Shown here piece after piece: positions 13,772-24,347 of a stretch of DNA of 39,224 nt. Origin of the DNA: an uncultured Prevotellaceae bacterium (GTDB taxonomy: Bacteria > Bacteroidota > Bacteroidia > Bacteroidales > Bacteroidaceae); the NCBI GenBank assembly GCA_902769805.1, contig CACXQL010000009.1:1-39224 (forward strand), read 5' to 3'. The notes beneath the pieces are model-generated. The model was not told where the DNA came from. It made no database searches and saw nothing but the letters and a program-made list of their open reading frames with translations. A program made the translations under genes and the position numbers. How positions within the stretch are numbered: position 1 is the stretch's first letter; every line of letters starts with the position of its first letter.

Positions 13772-15874
13772 ATGAGTCGTATGATATCCATTAAAAAAGT
13801 CCTTGTCAGAATCCTGAAGATCGTGGGAGGCATCATTGTCGCCTTCGTGGTATTAGTCGTCGCTGCCGTCGGTCTCCTTAATAGTACCTCTGTCCAAAAC
13901 AAGCTCCTTCAACACGCCACGGAGATGCTGGCAGAGAAGTTAGAGACAAAAGTGGAGATTGACAGTATCCGTATCGGTTTCTTCGGTGACGACCTTCGAC
14001 TGACAGGAGTACGTGTCGACGACCAGGAACAGCGAAGGATGCTGGAGCTGAGGAAGTTGTCAGCAGAGGTGGAGATGCTGCCTTTGGTCTTTTCACAGAA
14101 GCTCACACTCCGGGATGTGAATGTCTCTGGACTCCATGCCCATCTCATCAAGCCCAAGGACGCTCCTGCCAACTACCAGTTTGTACTGGATGCTTTCAAG
14201 AGCGATAAGAAGAAGGATCATCAAGAGAAGAAGAAAAAGTCTGCTCTGGAAGTAGACCTTCACAGTCTTACTATCGATGATGTGAAAGTCGTCTTCAATG
14301 ACAACGCTTTCTCTTTTGCCCATCTGGAGTTTAAGAAAGGATGGATGGGGAAGCAGACTGGTAAGATCCAGCAGTTGCAGACCTCCTGGGTACATATCAA
14401 GAAAAAAGACTCCACACATGTCGACAACACCCTCAAAGTGGATCTCATCACCTATGAGGGAACAGATGACAGACATACCATCAGCATTGACAGTGTCCGG
14501 TGGAAGACAGACAACCACAAACCCCATAAACGCACTGGCAAGCCCAAGCGCGGCTGGTTTGACGATGGACACATGAATGTCGTAGCACACCTGAAAGTCA
14601 ATATCCACCACGCTGACAAGGACAGTGTCTGCGGTACGCTGAGCGAATGTGACGCAAACGATGTCGCATCAGGGCTCCATATCACCGATTTCCATGCTCA
14701 GTTTAAACATATTGATGGGAAAGTACACGTCCATGACGCAACAGTATGTATGAGGAATACCACCCTGAAGTTCCAGCAAGGCCTCATCCAGTTGCCCAGC
14801 AAGAAGAAGGGCATCCCCTTCACCTTCTCAACCTCCGACATCACAGGAACGACACTTCTCACAGACATCTCGAGACCTTTTGCACCTGTCTTGGTGGGAT
14901 TCAAGCAACCTCTCTGGCTGAGTACGAAGTTCAGCGGGACGGACAGCAACCTCGTCTTCCGTGATGTCATCGTGAAGACTCCTGACAACAACCTCCAAAT
15001 CAAGGCGACGGGAGGCATAGAGGGCTTAAAGGACAAATACAAACTCAACGTCCATTTCAATGTACTGAAGATGACGACCAACCCAGCGACTGTGCAGCGC
15101 ATCATCAACCAATTCCCTGTGAAGAAGTTCATGATGAAGCAACTTCGCAATCTCGGCTCTATCTACTATACCGGTTCTTTTAAGGTCGTCTGGAAGAAAG
15201 AAGAGTTCCGAGGACTCCTGAATACCCATGTCGGTCACCTGAGTTTCTGGTTTGCCTTGGACGAGAAGAACAAATACCTCAACGGCAACATACAGACAAG
15301 TGCCATCGAACTGGGAAAGGCAATGGACTATCCTGACATCGGCACTATCGCCTGCCGCGCCGGCTTCCGCTTTGACATCTCAAAGCCACGTACCGCCCAG
15401 ATGCGTCGTGTCAAGGGCGGCAAACTGCCTATCGGAAAAGTCGATGCCATCATCTATAAGGCAAAGTACAAGTTTGTCTCTGTCTCCGACATCGCAGTCC
15501 ATATCGTCAGCGACGGTGCTGTTGCCGAGGGTAAGATTAATATGAAGGGAAAACTTGCTGACGTCCTCTGTTCTTTCTCTTTCACCAATACCGACGAGAT
15601 GCAAAAGACGAAGATCAAGCCCGGTATCCACTTCAACCTCTTCGGCAAGAAGAGCGATGAGGAGAAAGCTGCCCAGCAGGCAAAGAAGGAACAGAAGAAA
15701 CAGGAAAAGGCCGCCAAGAAAGAAGCTCGCAAAGCTGAAAAGGAACAGAAGAAGGCGGAGCGGAAAGCACTGAAAGAACAACGAAAGGCGGAGAAGGCGC
15801 AGCGAAAGGCGGAGAAGGCACAACGGAAAGCGGAGAAGGCACAGCGGAAAGCAGAGCGTAATGCCATCTTATAA
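13772..15874 (+). CDS. AsmA-like envelope protein with Lys/Ala/Glu-rich tail
   Basis: 700 aa from ATG 13772; the frame stays open 39 codons upstream, but that part crosses the promoter. A single N-terminal membrane segment (about 15-36) is followed by the AsmA/TamB-type opening: S-V-Q-N-K-L-L-Q-H-A-T-E-M-L, then EIDSIRIGFFGDDLRLTGV and repeated beta-rich segments. AsmA-like proteins are bridge-like lipid-transfer or assembly factors between the membranes. The protein is much shorter than TamB and shows no obvious TamB C-terminal domain. The last ~80 residues are a highly charged helix dominated by K, A, E and Q, ending in KAEKAQR repeats (21-bp units at 15788-15858). The tail's role and location are unknown. 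Confidence 0.75.
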   Translation: MSRMISIKKVLVRILKIVGGIIVAFVVLVVAAVGLLNSTSVQNKLLQHATEMLAEKLETKVEIDSIRIGFFGDDLRLTGVRVDDQEQRRMLELRKLSAEVEMLPLVFSQKLTLRDVNVSGLHAHLIKPKDAPANYQFVLDAFKSDKKKDHQEKKKKSALEVDLHSLTIDDVKVVFNDNAFSFAHLEFKKGWMGKQTGKIQQLQTSWVHIKKKDSTHVDNTLKVDLITYEGTDDRHTISIDSVRWKTDNHKPHKRTGKPKRGWFDDGHMNVVAHLKVNIHHADKDSVCGTLSECDANDVASGLHITDFHAQFKHIDGKVHVHDATVCMRNTTLKFQQGLIQLPSKKKGIPFTFSTSDITGTTLLTDISRPFAPVLVGFKQPLWLSTKFSGTDSNLVFRDVIVKTPDNNLQIKATGGIEGLKDKYKLNVHFNVLKMTTNPATVQRIINQFPVKKFMMKQLRNLGSIYYTGSFKVVWKKEEFRGLLNTHVGHLSFWFALDEKNKYLNGNIQTSAIELGKAMDYPDIGTIACRAGFRFDISKPRTAQMRRVKGGKLPIGKVDAIIYKAKYKFVSVSDIAVHIVSDGAVAEGKINMKGKLADVLCSFSFTNTDEMQKTKIKPGIHFNLFGKKSDEEKAAQQAKKEQKKQEKAAKKEARKAEKEQKKAERKALKEQRKAEKAQRKAEKAQRKAEKAQRKAERNAIL
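15788..15858 (+). repeat. 21-bp in-frame tandem repeat encoding (A/K)-E-K-A-Q-R-K
   Basis: Three units start at 15788, 15809 and 15830 with a partial fourth at 15851. They differ by a few substitutions and keep the frame, extending the charged C-terminal helix. Confidence 0.85.
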
Positions 15875-15915
15875 GTATTTTCCTACAATTCATCACTTGT
15901 TTCTGTTTTTTTTCG

Positions 15916-15923
15916 TATTTTTG
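15916..15923 (+). promoter_or_regulatory. -7 box for the S41 peptidase-GH95 operon
   Basis: TATTTTTG matches TAnnTTTG, 52 nt before ATG 15976. A TTG at 15897-15899 could be the -33 element. Confidence 0.55.
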
Positions 15924-15975
15924 CACCATCGTAAACATAAATAACCAATAAACAAGAAGAATACTTCCCACAGGT

Positions 15976-17547
15976 ATGAGAATAGTATTTATGCTCTTAA
16001 GTCTTTTGAGCTTTCTGCCTCTGACAGCTCAAATCCGTATCAATATGGGAGAGGACAGTCCTATGCGGAAACTGCAGATTGCCGAGATGGCGATCAGCAA
16101 TCTCTATGTGGACAGTGTTGACGAACAGAAACTGGTAGAGGACGGCATCCGTGGGATGCTGGAGAAACTGGATCCTCACAGTAGTTACATGACGGCAAAG
16201 GAAGTGAAGACTGCCAACGAGCCGTTGCAAGGTAACTTCGAGGGTATCGGCGTACAATTTAACATGGTGGAGGATACGCTGTTAGTGATACAGCCAGTAG
16301 TGGGCGGTCCTTCAGAGAAACGAGGCATCCTGGCAGGTGACCGCATCGTGTCTGTCAATGATACCGCCATCGCCGGTGTTTCGATGTCAAAGGAAGAGAT
16401 TATGCGCCGCCTGCGTGGTCCAAAAGGTACGAAAGTGAATTTAGGCATTGTCCGGCGCGGTATTGCCGATACGTTACGCTTTGAGATTATCCGTGACAAG
16501 ATTCCCGTGAAGTCTATCGATGCTACTTATATGATCCGTCCTGGCGTGGGCTATATCCGTATCGGCAGTTTTGGTGCCCAGACACATGATGAGTTCTGCG
16601 AGAGTCTGCTGAAACTGTCAGGCGAGGGGATGCAGTCGCTGATACTCGACTTACAAGAGAACGGTGGTGGTTATCTGCAGTCTGCCGTTGCTATCGCCAA
16701 TGAATTTTTAAGTAAGAACGACCTGATTGTCTATACGCAAGGGCGTAGAGTTCCTCGTAATGAGTATCATGCACAAGGAAACGCACTCTTTGAGAAGGGC
16801 AAGGTCATCGTATTGGTAGACAGTTATTCCGCTTCTGCTGCAGAGATTGTGACGGGTGCCATACAGGATCATGACAGAGGCTTGGTAGTTGGTCGGCGCA
16901 CCTTTGGTAAAGGACTGGTACAGCGTCCTATTGATCTGCCAGACGGTTCCATGATACGACTGACGATTGCCCATTACTATACACCATCAGGTCGTTGCAT
17001 CCAGAAACCTTACGAGAAAGGGAAGGCGAAAGACTATGCGATGGATGTGATGAACCGTCTGAAGAGTGGAGAGCTGATGCATGCCGACAGTATCCATTTC
17101 GCGGATTCCTTGAAATACTATACGTTGAAGGAACATCGGGTGGTGTATGGCGGAGGCGGTATCATGCCTGACTACTACGTGCCGTTGGACACGATGAAAT
17201 ACACACGTTTCCATCGTGAACTCTCTGCACGCTCGTTCATCATCAATGCCAGTCTGCACTATGTCGACAAGCATCGCAAGCAATTGAAGAAGCAATACCC
17301 AACCTTTGAACTCTTCAAACAACAGTTTGAGATTCCGCAGACAGTGACAGATGAGATTATTGCAGAGGCTGCGAAAAAGGATATCAAACCCAAGGACGAG
17401 GAAGAGTTGCAACAGACACTACCCTATCTACGCCTGCAACTGAAAGCCCTTGTGGCACGCGATCTCTGGGATACCAGTCAGTATTTCTCCATCATCAACG
17501 AACGGAATGATATTGTATTACGTGCCTTGGAATTAATGAATCAATAA
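15976..17547 (+). CDS. S41 family carboxyl-terminal processing peptidase
   Basis: 523 aa with signal peptide (to about residue 18). An N-terminal helical region with LDPHSSYM is followed by a PDZ domain (about 85-175; GIGVQF...GDRIVSVND). The S41 core has [10 protein letters not shown] with nucleophile Ser287 and TFGKGLVQ with general base Lys312, spaced by 25 residues as in Prc/CtpA. It therefore looks catalytically intact, as a periplasmic Ser-Lys protease that trims or degrades proteins from their C-termini. A C-terminal helical region (about 400-523) resembles that of other Bacteroidetes CTPs. The GH95 gene follows after 14 bp. Confidence 0.93.
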   Translation: MRIVFMLLSLLSFLPLTAQIRINMGEDSPMRKLQIAEMAISNLYVDSVDEQKLVEDGIRGMLEKLDPHSSYMTAKEVKTANEPLQGNFEGIGVQFNMVEDTLLVIQPVVGGPSEKRGILAGDRIVSVNDTAIAGVSMSKEEIMRRLRGPKGTKVNLGIVRRGIADTLRFEIIRDKIPVKSIDATYMIRPGVGYIRIGSFGAQTHDEFCESLLKLSGEGMQSLILDLQENGGGYLQSAVAIANEFLSKNDLIVYTQGRRVPRNEYHAQGNALFEKGKVIVLVDSYSASAAEIVTGAIQDHDRGLVVGRRTFGKGLVQRPIDLPDGSMIRLTIAHYYTPSGRCIQKPYEKGKAKDYAMDVMNRLKSGELMHADSIHFADSLKYYTLKEHRVVYGGGGIMPDYYVPLDTMKYTRFHRELSARSFIINASLHYVDKHRKQLKKQYPTFELFKQQFEIPQTVTDEIIAEAAKKDIKPKDEEELQQTLPYLRLQLKALVARDLWDTSQYFSIINERNDIVLRALELMNQ

Positions 17548-17561
17548 ACAACATAGAAGAT

Positions 17562-20033
17562 ATGAAAAAAACGCTGCTAACCTTATTGTTATCAACAACG
17601 TTGTGGACTGTGCATGCACAAGAACAAACACAGAAGTTATGGTATAGTAAACCTGCGACTGACTGGCTGGAGGCACTACCCATCGGTAACTCGCACCTGG
17701 GTGCGATGATATATGGACAAACCGATGGTGAGACCATACAACTGAATGAAGAGACATTCTGGAGCGGTTCGCCCCACAATAACAACAGCCCTGAGGCGAA
17801 GGCACATCTTCAAGAGGTACGCGACCTGATCTTTGAAGGAAAGGAAGAGGCAGCACATGCCATCCTCGACAAGTATTTCTTCAAAGGTCCTCATGGTATG
17901 CGTTTCCTGCCCTTGGGAAATATAAAAATGTTTGGAGGCATCGATTTTGAGCAGACTTCCAATTTCCGTCGCGAGTTGAATCTGGAGACTGCCGTCTGTA
18001 CGACGATCTACAAAAACAAACTGAATGGTGTCACTTATACCCGTGAGGTGTTTGCCTCACAAGCCGATAATGTCATCGTGATGCGCTTGAAGGCAGACAA
18101 GAAAGCCCAGCTTGAGTTCTCTCTAAGTCATTGGTGCCCTACCGCACTCAAGAATAGCAGTCTGGCGCAAGATGGAGAACTCGTCGCTACGGTGCAAAAT
18201 GTAGAGCAAGAGGGTATCCCTGGTGGGCTGACGGCAGAGATCCGTGTGTTGGTAAAGAGTGATGGCAAATGGGACAACACCCCGGATATGATCGTTGTCA
18301 AAGACGCTACTGAGGCAACAGTCTATATCACTGCCGCTACTAATTTCGTGAATTATCAAGATATTAGTGGTCGTCCGTCCGAGCTTACCCAACAGACGAT
18401 TTCTTCCGTTCGCGATAAAAGCTATGATGAGTTGTTGAAGCGGCATCTCAAAAAATACCAGGAGCAATACCAGCGTGTCAGCCTCTATTTAGGTGGTAAG
18501 GATGCCTCTGACCTTCCTACTGATGAGCGCCTTGCTCATTTTGCAGGTAGTAAGGATATGGGTATGGTAGCTTTGATGTTCCAATATGGTCGTTACCTGC
18601 TTATCTCCTCCTCCCAGCCTGGAGGACAGCCAGCCAACTTGCAAGGTGTATGGAATGATAAGATCGATGCTCCCTGGGACTCTAAATACACCATTAATAT
18701 CAATGCTGAAATGAACTACTGGCCTGCTTTGGTGGGTAATCTCGCAGAGACACAGCAGCCTTTGTTCTCGATGATCCGCGACCTAAGTCATACAGGTGCT
18801 AAGACTGCACAGACGATGTATGGCTGTGGTGGATGGGTGGCTCATCATAACACAGACCTCTGGCGTGTTGCAGGTCCTATCGACGGCACTACATGGGGTA
18901 TGTTCCCAACGGGTGGAGCCTGGTTGACGACTCATCTGTGGCAACACTATTTATATACTGGTGACAAGCAGTTCCTGCGTGAGAACTATCCTGTGATGAA
19001 AGGTGCTGCGGACTTCTTGTTAGACTATATGCAGCGACACCCTCAGTACGGATGGCTGATGACGGTACCTACAGTATCACCGGAACATGGTCCGATGGGT
19101 AAGAAGACCACAGTGACAGCAGGTTCTACGATGGATAACCAGATAGTATTTGACGTATTGTCGAATACCTTGAAGGCGATGCGTGTTATCGGAGAGAATG
19201 ATGAGGCTTATGCCCAGAAACTCCAGCAGGCTATCAGTCAGTTGCCACCTATGCAGATAGGACGCTATGGACAGTTACAGGAATGGTTACAAGATGGGGA
19301 TGACCCCAAGGATGAGCACCGTCATATCTCCCATCTCTATGGTCTTTATCCCTCTAACCAAATATCTCCTTATAGTCATCCTGACCTCTTTGCCGCTGCT
19401 GCCAACACATTGAACCAGCGTGGTGATATGGCAACAGGATGGAGCCTGGGATGGAAGATTAACTTCTGGGCTCGTATGCTGGACGGCAATCATGCTTTCC
19501 GTATCCTTTCTAATATGTTACATCTGTTACCCAATGACAGGAAGATGCGTGAGTATCCAGATGGACGTACTTATCCGAATCTGTTTGATGCTCATCCACC
19601 TTTCCAGATTGACGGTAACTTCGGTTGTGCCGCAGGTATTGCAGAGATGTTACTGCAGAGTCATGACGGTGCTGTGCATCTGTTGCCAGCTCTACCTGAT
19701 ATATGGTCGGAAGGAAGAGTAAAGGGCTTGCGAGCTCGTGGTGGCTTCGAGGTCAGCATGCAATGGAAAGAGGGAACATTACAACAAGCAGAGATTCTCT
19801 CCACCATCGGTGGTGTCCTCCGCATCCGTTCCTATGTCCCCTTGAAAGGTAAAGAACTGAAAGAGGCACAGGGTGCATGTCCGAATGCCCTCTATGCCCC
19901 TGCATCGATAAAGACTCCTTTGTTGTCGGAGGAACTTAAGGAAGCACCTTCCCTCGCTATCCGCAAGGTCTATGAGTACGACATTGCGACACAGCCGGGA
20001 AAGCGTTACTCCTTCGTTGCCCTGATAAAATAG
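17562..20033 (+). CDS. Glycoside hydrolase family 95 alpha-L-fucosidase
   Basis: 823 aa with signal peptide (to about residue 19, VHAQ). The N-terminal beta-sandwich begins [25 protein letters not shown], typical of GH95. The (alpha/alpha)6 barrel carries [11 protein letters not shown] (about 378), HHNTDLWR, the [11 protein letters not shown] block and [20 protein letters not shown] (about 680-700). A C-terminal beta domain follows. GH95 enzymes are inverting exo-fucosidases, mostly cleaving Fuc-alpha-1,2-Gal of host or dietary glycans. It is co-transcribed with the S41 peptidase (14-bp gap), and no SusCD pair is nearby, so this is not a classical utilisation locus. Its last 28 bp overlap the convergent OPT gene. 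Confidence 0.93.
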   Translation: MKKTLLTLLLSTTLWTVHAQEQTQKLWYSKPATDWLEALPIGNSHLGAMIYGQTDGETIQLNEETFWSGSPHNNNSPEAKAHLQEVRDLIFEGKEEAAHAILDKYFFKGPHGMRFLPLGNIKMFGGIDFEQTSNFRRELNLETAVCTTIYKNKLNGVTYTREVFASQADNVIVMRLKADKKAQLEFSLSHWCPTALKNSSLAQDGELVATVQNVEQEGIPGGLTAEIRVLVKSDGKWDNTPDMIVVKDATEATVYITAATNFVNYQDISGRPSELTQQTISSVRDKSYDELLKRHLKKYQEQYQRVSLYLGGKDASDLPTDERLAHFAGSKDMGMVALMFQYGRYLLISSSQPGGQPANLQGVWNDKIDAPWDSKYTININAEMNYWPALVGNLAETQQPLFSMIRDLSHTGAKTAQTMYGCGGWVAHHNTDLWRVAGPIDGTTWGMFPTGGAWLTTHLWQHYLYTGDKQFLRENYPVMKGAADFLLDYMQRHPQYGWLMTVPTVSPEHGPMGKKTTVTAGSTMDNQIVFDVLSNTLKAMRVIGENDEAYAQKLQQAISQLPPMQIGRYGQLQEWLQDGDDPKDEHRHISHLYGLYPSNQISPYSHPDLFAAAANTLNQRGDMATGWSLGWKINFWARMLDGNHAFRILSNMLHLLPNDRKMREYPDGRTYPNLFDAHPPFQIDGNFGCAAGIAEMLLQSHDGAVHLLPALPDIWSEGRVKGLRARGGFEVSMQWKEGTLQQAEILSTIGGVLRIRSYVPLKGKELKEAQGACPNALYAPASIKTPLLSEELKEAPSLAIRKVYEYDIATQPGKRYSFVALIK

Positions 20034-21874
20034 ATAATCAACAGAGTATATGGAATGAGCGCGAGCAGTTCACTGAAAGGATTGCTCCACCATTCCGCAT
20101 AGTCAAACTGGATACCACCGAAGCGCAATAAGGCACTGACAACACCCATCAAAGCGCCACCGGCAATGAAGCCAGAGGCGATGAGGTTACCTTTCTCACT
20201 ACGTCTCTTGTTGACAGCCTCATCCTTCGAGCGTGTCGTGACATACCAGTTGATAGCGCCACCGATAACCAATGGTACGTTGAGCTCCATAGGAATGAAC
20301 ATACCAAGGGCAAAAGCAAGGGCAGGAACCTTACAGAGTGTCAGAATGATGGCAATGACAGCACCGATGGCATAAAGAATCCAAGGAGCACCTACTCCAT
20401 TCATCAAGGGATCAATGACGGCAGCCATCGCATTAGCCTGAGGAGCGACAAGAGCTCCTGAGGCAAAACCATAAGTTTCGTTGAGCAGCATCATCACACC
20501 GCCTACCGTTGCTGCAGATACCAATGTACCTAAGAATTTCCATGTCTCTTGTTTCTTAGGTAACGTACCTGTCCAGAAACCTATCTTCAGATCGGTGATA
20601 AAAGAGCCTGCCATGGAGAGTGCCGTACATACTACGCCACCCATGATAAGGGCAGCCACCATTCCGCCAGTGCCTTTTAAACCCACTGTCACCATAACAA
20701 CAGAAGCGAGTATCAGAGTCATCAATGTCATACCACTGACAGGGTTGCTTCCCACAATAGCAATAGCGTTCGCAGCTACGGTAGTAAACAGGAAAGCAAT
20801 GACAGCCGTTAGGATGATAGCTACAGCGGCAAACAACAGATTACCGTCCATCACGCCAAACCAGTAGAAAAGGAAAGTGATGATAATAGTAGTAATTGCA
20901 GCGATGGCAATGAATTTGAAAGGAAGGTCTTGAGAACTCTGAGAACTCTGAGCACTCTGAGAACCCACTAACCCTACCGCACTCTTAATAACACCCCATG
21001 ACTTGATGATACCGATGATACCTGCCATCGCGATAGCTCCGATACCAATAGACTTACCATACGACGTGAAGATTTGTTCTGGTGACATCTCACCTACAGC
21101 CGTCGTAATGGCAGGATTCCATTGATTAAGTACGGTATCAGGGAAGATCAGAGCCATCGCTGGAACGAAGATCCACCAGACGAATAACGAACCCAGAGTA
21201 ATGATGAGTGCATAGCGGAAACCGATAATATATCCTAAGCCTAATATAGCAGCACCAGTATTGTTCTTGAATACCAGCTTCGCTTTCTCTGCCAGGTCAT
21301 CGCCATAAGGTATCATACGACTTGTGACATTCTCGTTCCACCATCCGAAAGTGGCTACTACGAAATCATAAAGTCCACCGATAAGTCCTGCGAAGAGCAG
21401 AGGTTTTGCCTGCGAGCCTCCTTCATCACCACTCTTCAACACTTGTGTCGTAGCTGTTGCCTCTGGGAAAGGAAACTGTTCTTGGGGTGCCTCCACAAAA
21501 TATTTACGGAAGGGGATCAGGAACAGGATACCAAGAACACCGCCTAATAACGAGGCGATGAATATTTTCAGAAAGTCGGCTGACATCTCTGGATATTTCG
21601 CCTGAAGGATATAGATGGCTGGCAGGGTAAAGATAGCACCAGCCACCACGGCTCCTGAACAGGCACCAATCGACTGGATGATGACATTCTCACGCAAGGC
21701 ATTGCTTCGCTTGGCAGCAGCAGATACTCCTACGGCAATGATAGCAATGGGAATGGCTGCCTCAAAGACTTGTCCAACTTTCAAACCAAGATAGGCAGCT
21801 GCGGCAGAGAAGAGTATCGCCATGAGTACTCCCCAGGTTACTGACCATGTGTTGACTTCGCTTCTTTGTTTCAT
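20006..21874 (-). CDS. OPT family oligopeptide transporter
   Basis: 622 aa, polytopic, with about 14-16 hydrophobic segments. It opens with [32 protein letters not shown], and carries the OPT signature region NPVSGMT and the late segment [23 protein letters not shown]. Bacterial OPT proteins are thought to import small peptides or metal chelates by proton coupling. It is the last gene of the minus-strand run, 19 bp after patB, and converges on GH95 with a 28-bp overlap. A hydrophilic loop (about 303-314, AQSSQSSQD) is encoded by a 4x9-bp tandem repeat (20932-20967). Pairing with a PLP lyase suggests use of sulfur-containing peptides, an inference only. Confidence 0.93.
   Translation of the reverse strand: MKQRSEVNTWSVTWGVLMAILFSAAAAYLGLKVGQVFEAAIPIAIIAVGVSAAAKRSNALRENVIIQSIGACSGAVVAGAIFTLPAIYILQAKYPEMSADFLKIFIASLLGGVLGILFLIPFRKYFVEAPQEQFPFPEATATTQVLKSGDEGGSQAKPLLFAGLIGGLYDFVVATFGWWNENVTSRMIPYGDDLAEKAKLVFKNNTGAAILGLGYIIGFRYALIITLGSLFVWWIFVPAMALIFPDTVLNQWNPAITTAVGEMSPEQIFTSYGKSIGIGAIAMAGIIGIIKSWGVIKSAVGLVGSQSAQSSQSSQDLPFKFIAIAAITTIIITFLFYWFGVMDGNLLFAAVAIILTAVIAFLFTTVAANAIAIVGSNPVSGMTLMTLILASVVMVTVGLKGTGGMVAALIMGGVVCTALSMAGSFITDLKIGFWTGTLPKKQETWKFLGTLVSAATVGGVMMLLNETYGFASGALVAPQANAMAAVIDPLMNGVGAPWILYAIGAVIAIILTLCKVPALAFALGMFIPMELNVPLVIGGAINWYVTTRSKDEAVNKRRSEKGNLIASGFIAGGALMGVVSALLRFGGIQFDYAEWWSNPFSELLALIPYTLLIIYFIRATKE
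20932..20967. repeat. 4 x 9-bp tandem array in a loop of the OPT transporter
   Basis: Plus-strand units are GAGAACTCT, GAGAACTCT, GAGCACTCT, GAGAACCCA (36 bp). The 9-bp unit keeps the frame, so copy-number change would only lengthen the Ser/Gln-rich loop. Confidence 0.85.
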
Positions 21875-21893
21875 ATTAATGGGGTTGATAGGG

Positions 21894-23042
21894 TTAATGG
21901 AAATGTTGGGCGAGTCGTCTGAGTGCTTCCATCAGACGACTACGGGGACAGGCGATATTGATGCGGATATAACCCTTGCCACTCTCTGTTCCGTACATAG
22001 TGCCAGGATTGATCCAGACGCGAGCCTCTTTTAGTATGCGGTCACAGTATGTTGCTGTGTCACTGCAACAAGCAGAGACATCCACCCATACGAGATAGGT
22101 GCCTTCCAGTTTACATACTTTATATAAGGGCAATTCATTGGCAAAGAACTGACATAATGCCTGATAGTTGCCCCAGATATATTCATTGAGGGCATCCATC
22201 CATTCCTCACTCTCTCGATAGGCTGCCTTGACAGCCTCAGGGGCAAAGGGATTGACATCGCATACCTCATTAATATTAATAGCCCGGTTGATGCGACGAC
22301 GGGTGGCTGCATCCTGACAGATAATATTCGCCATCATCAGTCCTGCGATATTGAAAGACTTGGACGGTGAGTTGAGGATGATAGCATCAGGATCTACTGT
22401 CCCCATGGGACAGAATTGGTATCCTGGCATGATGAGCTCACAGTGTATCTCATCGCTGACAATACGGACATGATGCTGGTGACAGATATCACGCATCCGT
22501 TCCAACTCCTTTCTTGTCCATACCCGTCCTGTGGGGTTATGAGGATTACAGAGCAGGAAGACTGTTGTCTTCTCGTCCACGCACTTTGCCTCAAAGTCAT
22601 TCCAGTCAACTACAAAAGAGTTTCCTTCTCTTCTTAAGATACTCTCTGCCACCTCACAGCCGTTATTACGGATAGAGGAGAAGAAACAGTTATAGTCAGG
22701 GGAGAGTATCAATATTTTCTCGCCAGGCATCGTCAGTGCCTTGATAGCACATGACATCGCAGGGACGACTCCTGTGGTATAGAGTATCCATTCCCGTTGG
22801 ATAGTCCAATGATGGCGGCGCAGGAACCATGAGATGACAGCCTCATAATAGTCATCCTGTACATAGGTATAGCCAAAGACAGGATGCGCTGCACGTTTCC
22901 GTATGGCTCCCTGTATCGCTGGAGCTACCGCAAAGTCCATATCTGCCACCCAGAGAGGGATGATGTCGGCATCGGGCATCTCGTCCCATTTGACACATCC
23001 CGTGTCTCGTCTCTCAATCAGTTCATCAAAAGGATATTCCAT
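21894..23042 (-). CDS. PatB/MalY family PLP-dependent aminotransferase or C-S beta-lyase
   Basis: 382 aa starting MEYPFDELIERRDTGCVKWD, the normal family start; longer upstream starts are rejected because they run backwards through the DUF3737 3' end. The family block PLWVADMDF (29-37) is present, followed by NPHNPTG (166-172), SDEIH with Asp197 for the PLP ring nitrogen, and SPSKSFNIAG with the PLP lysine Lys228. Members cleave cystathionine or cysteine conjugates to pyruvate, ammonia and a thiol. It overlaps the end of the DUF3737 gene by 17 bp and precedes the OPT gene by 19 bp, so it lies in one operon with both. Confidence 0.93.
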   Translation of the reverse strand: MEYPFDELIERRDTGCVKWDEMPDADIIPLWVADMDFAVAPAIQGAIRKRAAHPVFGYTYVQDDYYEAVISWFLRRHHWTIQREWILYTTGVVPAMSCAIKALTMPGEKILILSPDYNCFFSSIRNNGCEVAESILRREGNSFVVDWNDFEAKCVDEKTTVFLLCNPHNPTGRVWTRKELERMRDICHQHHVRIVSDEIHCELIMPGYQFCPMGTVDPDAIILNSPSKSFNIAGLMMANIICQDAATRRRINRAININEVCDVNPFAPEAVKAAYRESEEWMDALNEYIWGNYQALCQFFANELPLYKVCKLEGTYLVWVDVSACCSDTATYCDRILKEARVWINPGTMYGTESGKGYIRINIACPRSRLMEALRRLAQHFH

Positions 23043-23883
23043 TCCTTGTCTTAATGATACAATTATTCGGTTGTCGTACATTCTCATCAATGGTGACAGA
23101 GCCGATAGAGTCAGCTGTGATATGTCCGCTGGTGGGGTTCTTGATATGCTCGATATGTCCGCGGATGTCTGCTTCCACTGTGGAGTATTCAAACATACGG
23201 TCACACGCCTTGTCTATGGTACAGTTCTCCAAGACAAGATTATCGGCATAGCAGAGTAGCTGTTCGCCTGCCAGATGACAATTGACGAGCCGTACATTCT
23301 TCGAGTGCCATGCTAAGTATTCTCCATCCAGTTCCGAGTCATAGATGGTCACATTCTCACACTCCCAGAAGGAGTCCTTTGTCACAATCTTGGCATGGTG
23401 TACCTCCACGTTCTGACAATACTGGAACACATACTTCGAATCACTCTCCAGTCCGTCAACGTAGATATTCTTCGAGAACATAAACGGATAGGTTCCGCCA
23501 TGCAGACAGACATTCTTCAGTCTCAGCCCGTCCACCTTCCAGAATGTCTCGTCAGCATCCAAGAGCTGCACATCCTCCAGTTCCACGTTTCTCATCTCGC
23601 GGAAGAACTTAGGGGCATCAATACGACAACGACGCATCACAAGGTCATTGGTATACCAGATAGCAGAACGGGAATCCAAGGCGAAATAGCAGTCCTCTAT
23701 CAAGGCACCGTCAACATGCCACCACGGGTATTTCCCATAGAAACGGCAATGACTTGCCTCAATGTTCTGACATTGTTTGATACCACTCTCACCGTCTGTG
23801 ATGGTGATATTCTCCAGTCGCGTGTCATGAATGGTGAACAACGGCCGTTCTCCACCAAACTCTTTGTCTTTAATCAGTTCCAA
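23026..23883 (-). CDS. DUF3737 family protein
   Basis: 285 aa with no signal peptide. The sequence is a run of short beta-helix-like rungs (N-V/L-x-I/L-x-D/N-S/C-x-L-x-G/A-x), for example NVTIYDSELDGEYLAWHSKNVRLVNC and NVEVHHAKIVTKDSFWECENVTIYDS. The opening KDKEFGGERPLF is typical of DUF3737. No catalytic residue can be named and the biochemical role is unknown. It ends inside the start region of the PatB/MalY gene (17-bp overlap), which I take as evidence of joint function. It begins 23 bp after the beta-flower gene. Confidence 0.88.
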   Translation of the reverse strand: MELIKDKEFGGERPLFTIHDTRLENITITDGESGIKQCQNIEASHCRFYGKYPWWHVDGALIEDCYFALDSRSAIWYTNDLVMRRCRIDAPKFFREMRNVELEDVQLLDADETFWKVDGLRLKNVCLHGGTYPFMFSKNIYVDGLESDSKYVFQYCQNVEVHHAKIVTKDSFWECENVTIYDSELDGEYLAWHSKNVRLVNCHLAGEQLLCYADNLVLENCTIDKACDRMFEYSTVEADIRGHIEHIKNPTSGHITADSIGSVTIDENVRQPNNCIIKTRNGISF

Positions 23884-23906
23884 TAGTCGTTCTCTTTATG
23901 ATGGTT

Positions 23907-24320
23907 TTAGAAGAAAAAGAAGAAATAGGCAGCAGCCCACTCCTTGGGAACGCCTGATACCTTCCCAATACTACTTCCATTACCATTGCGGACAGTACCG
24001 TCACTTTCTACCTTTCCGATACTGCTTCCGTTGCCGTTGCGCACTGTTCCGTCACTGTCTACCTTACCGATACTACTACCATTACTGTTACGGATTGTTC
24101 CGTCACGATCAATCTTTCCAATGCTGGAGCCGTTACCGTTGCGGACAGTACCGTCACTGTCAATCTTTCCGATGCTGCTTCCGTTGCCATTGCGGACAGT
24201 ACCGTTACTCTCAATCTTTCCGCAACTGCTTCCGTTGCTGTTATAGACGGTCTGTGCACTTGCTCCTGATACCGTCAGCACCATCAAGGCAGTGAATAAA
24301 ACACGAAGTAATTTCATCAT
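23907..24320 (-). CDS. Secreted 17-residue-repeat protein, five-fold beta-flower-like
   Basis: 137 aa with signal peptide MMKLLRVLFTALMVLTVSGASAQ. The mature part is six near-identical 17-residue units of the form N-G-N-G-S-S-I-G-K-I-D-S-D-G-T-V-R (residues 27-43, 44-60, 61-77, 78-94, 95-111, and a partial 112-128). It closes with the hydrophobic end WAAAYFFFFF. This fits the Bacteroidetes 'five-fold beta-flower' type of small periplasmic proteins, named from memory. The single Cys33 is in the first unit where the others have Ile. No enzyme motif is seen and function is unknown. It leads the minus-strand run towards DUF3737, patB and OPT. Confidence 0.82.
   Translation of the reverse strand: MMKLLRVLFTALMVLTVSGASAQTVYNSNGSSCGKIESNGTVRNGNGSSIGKIDSDGTVRNGNGSSIGKIDRDGTIRNSNGSSIGKVDSDGTVRNGNGSSIGKVESDGTVRNGNGSSIGKVSGVPKEWAAAYFFFFF
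23937..24242 (-). repeat. 51-bp in-frame repeats of the beta-flower gene
   Basis: Six consecutive 51-bp units encode the 17-residue repeat. Synonymous differences between units show that they are not very recent copies. Confidence 0.85.
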
Positions 24321-24347
24321 TTCAACAAGTTTTGGTTAATAACGGTG

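Noticed and set aside
15380-15867. Minus-strand frames rich in Phe, Leu, Cys and Ser opposite the AsmA tail
   Set aside because: They are the antisense reading of the Lys/Ala/Glu repeats and have no start context.
17562-20033. Polysaccharide utilisation locus around the GH95 fucosidase
   Set aside because: No SusC/SusD pair, regulator or second glycosidase is adjacent; the neighbour is an S41 protease.
23043-23204. Longer N-terminus for the PatB/MalY protein
   Set aside because: The extension overlaps the DUF3737 3' end out of frame, and the family begins at MEYPFDELI.
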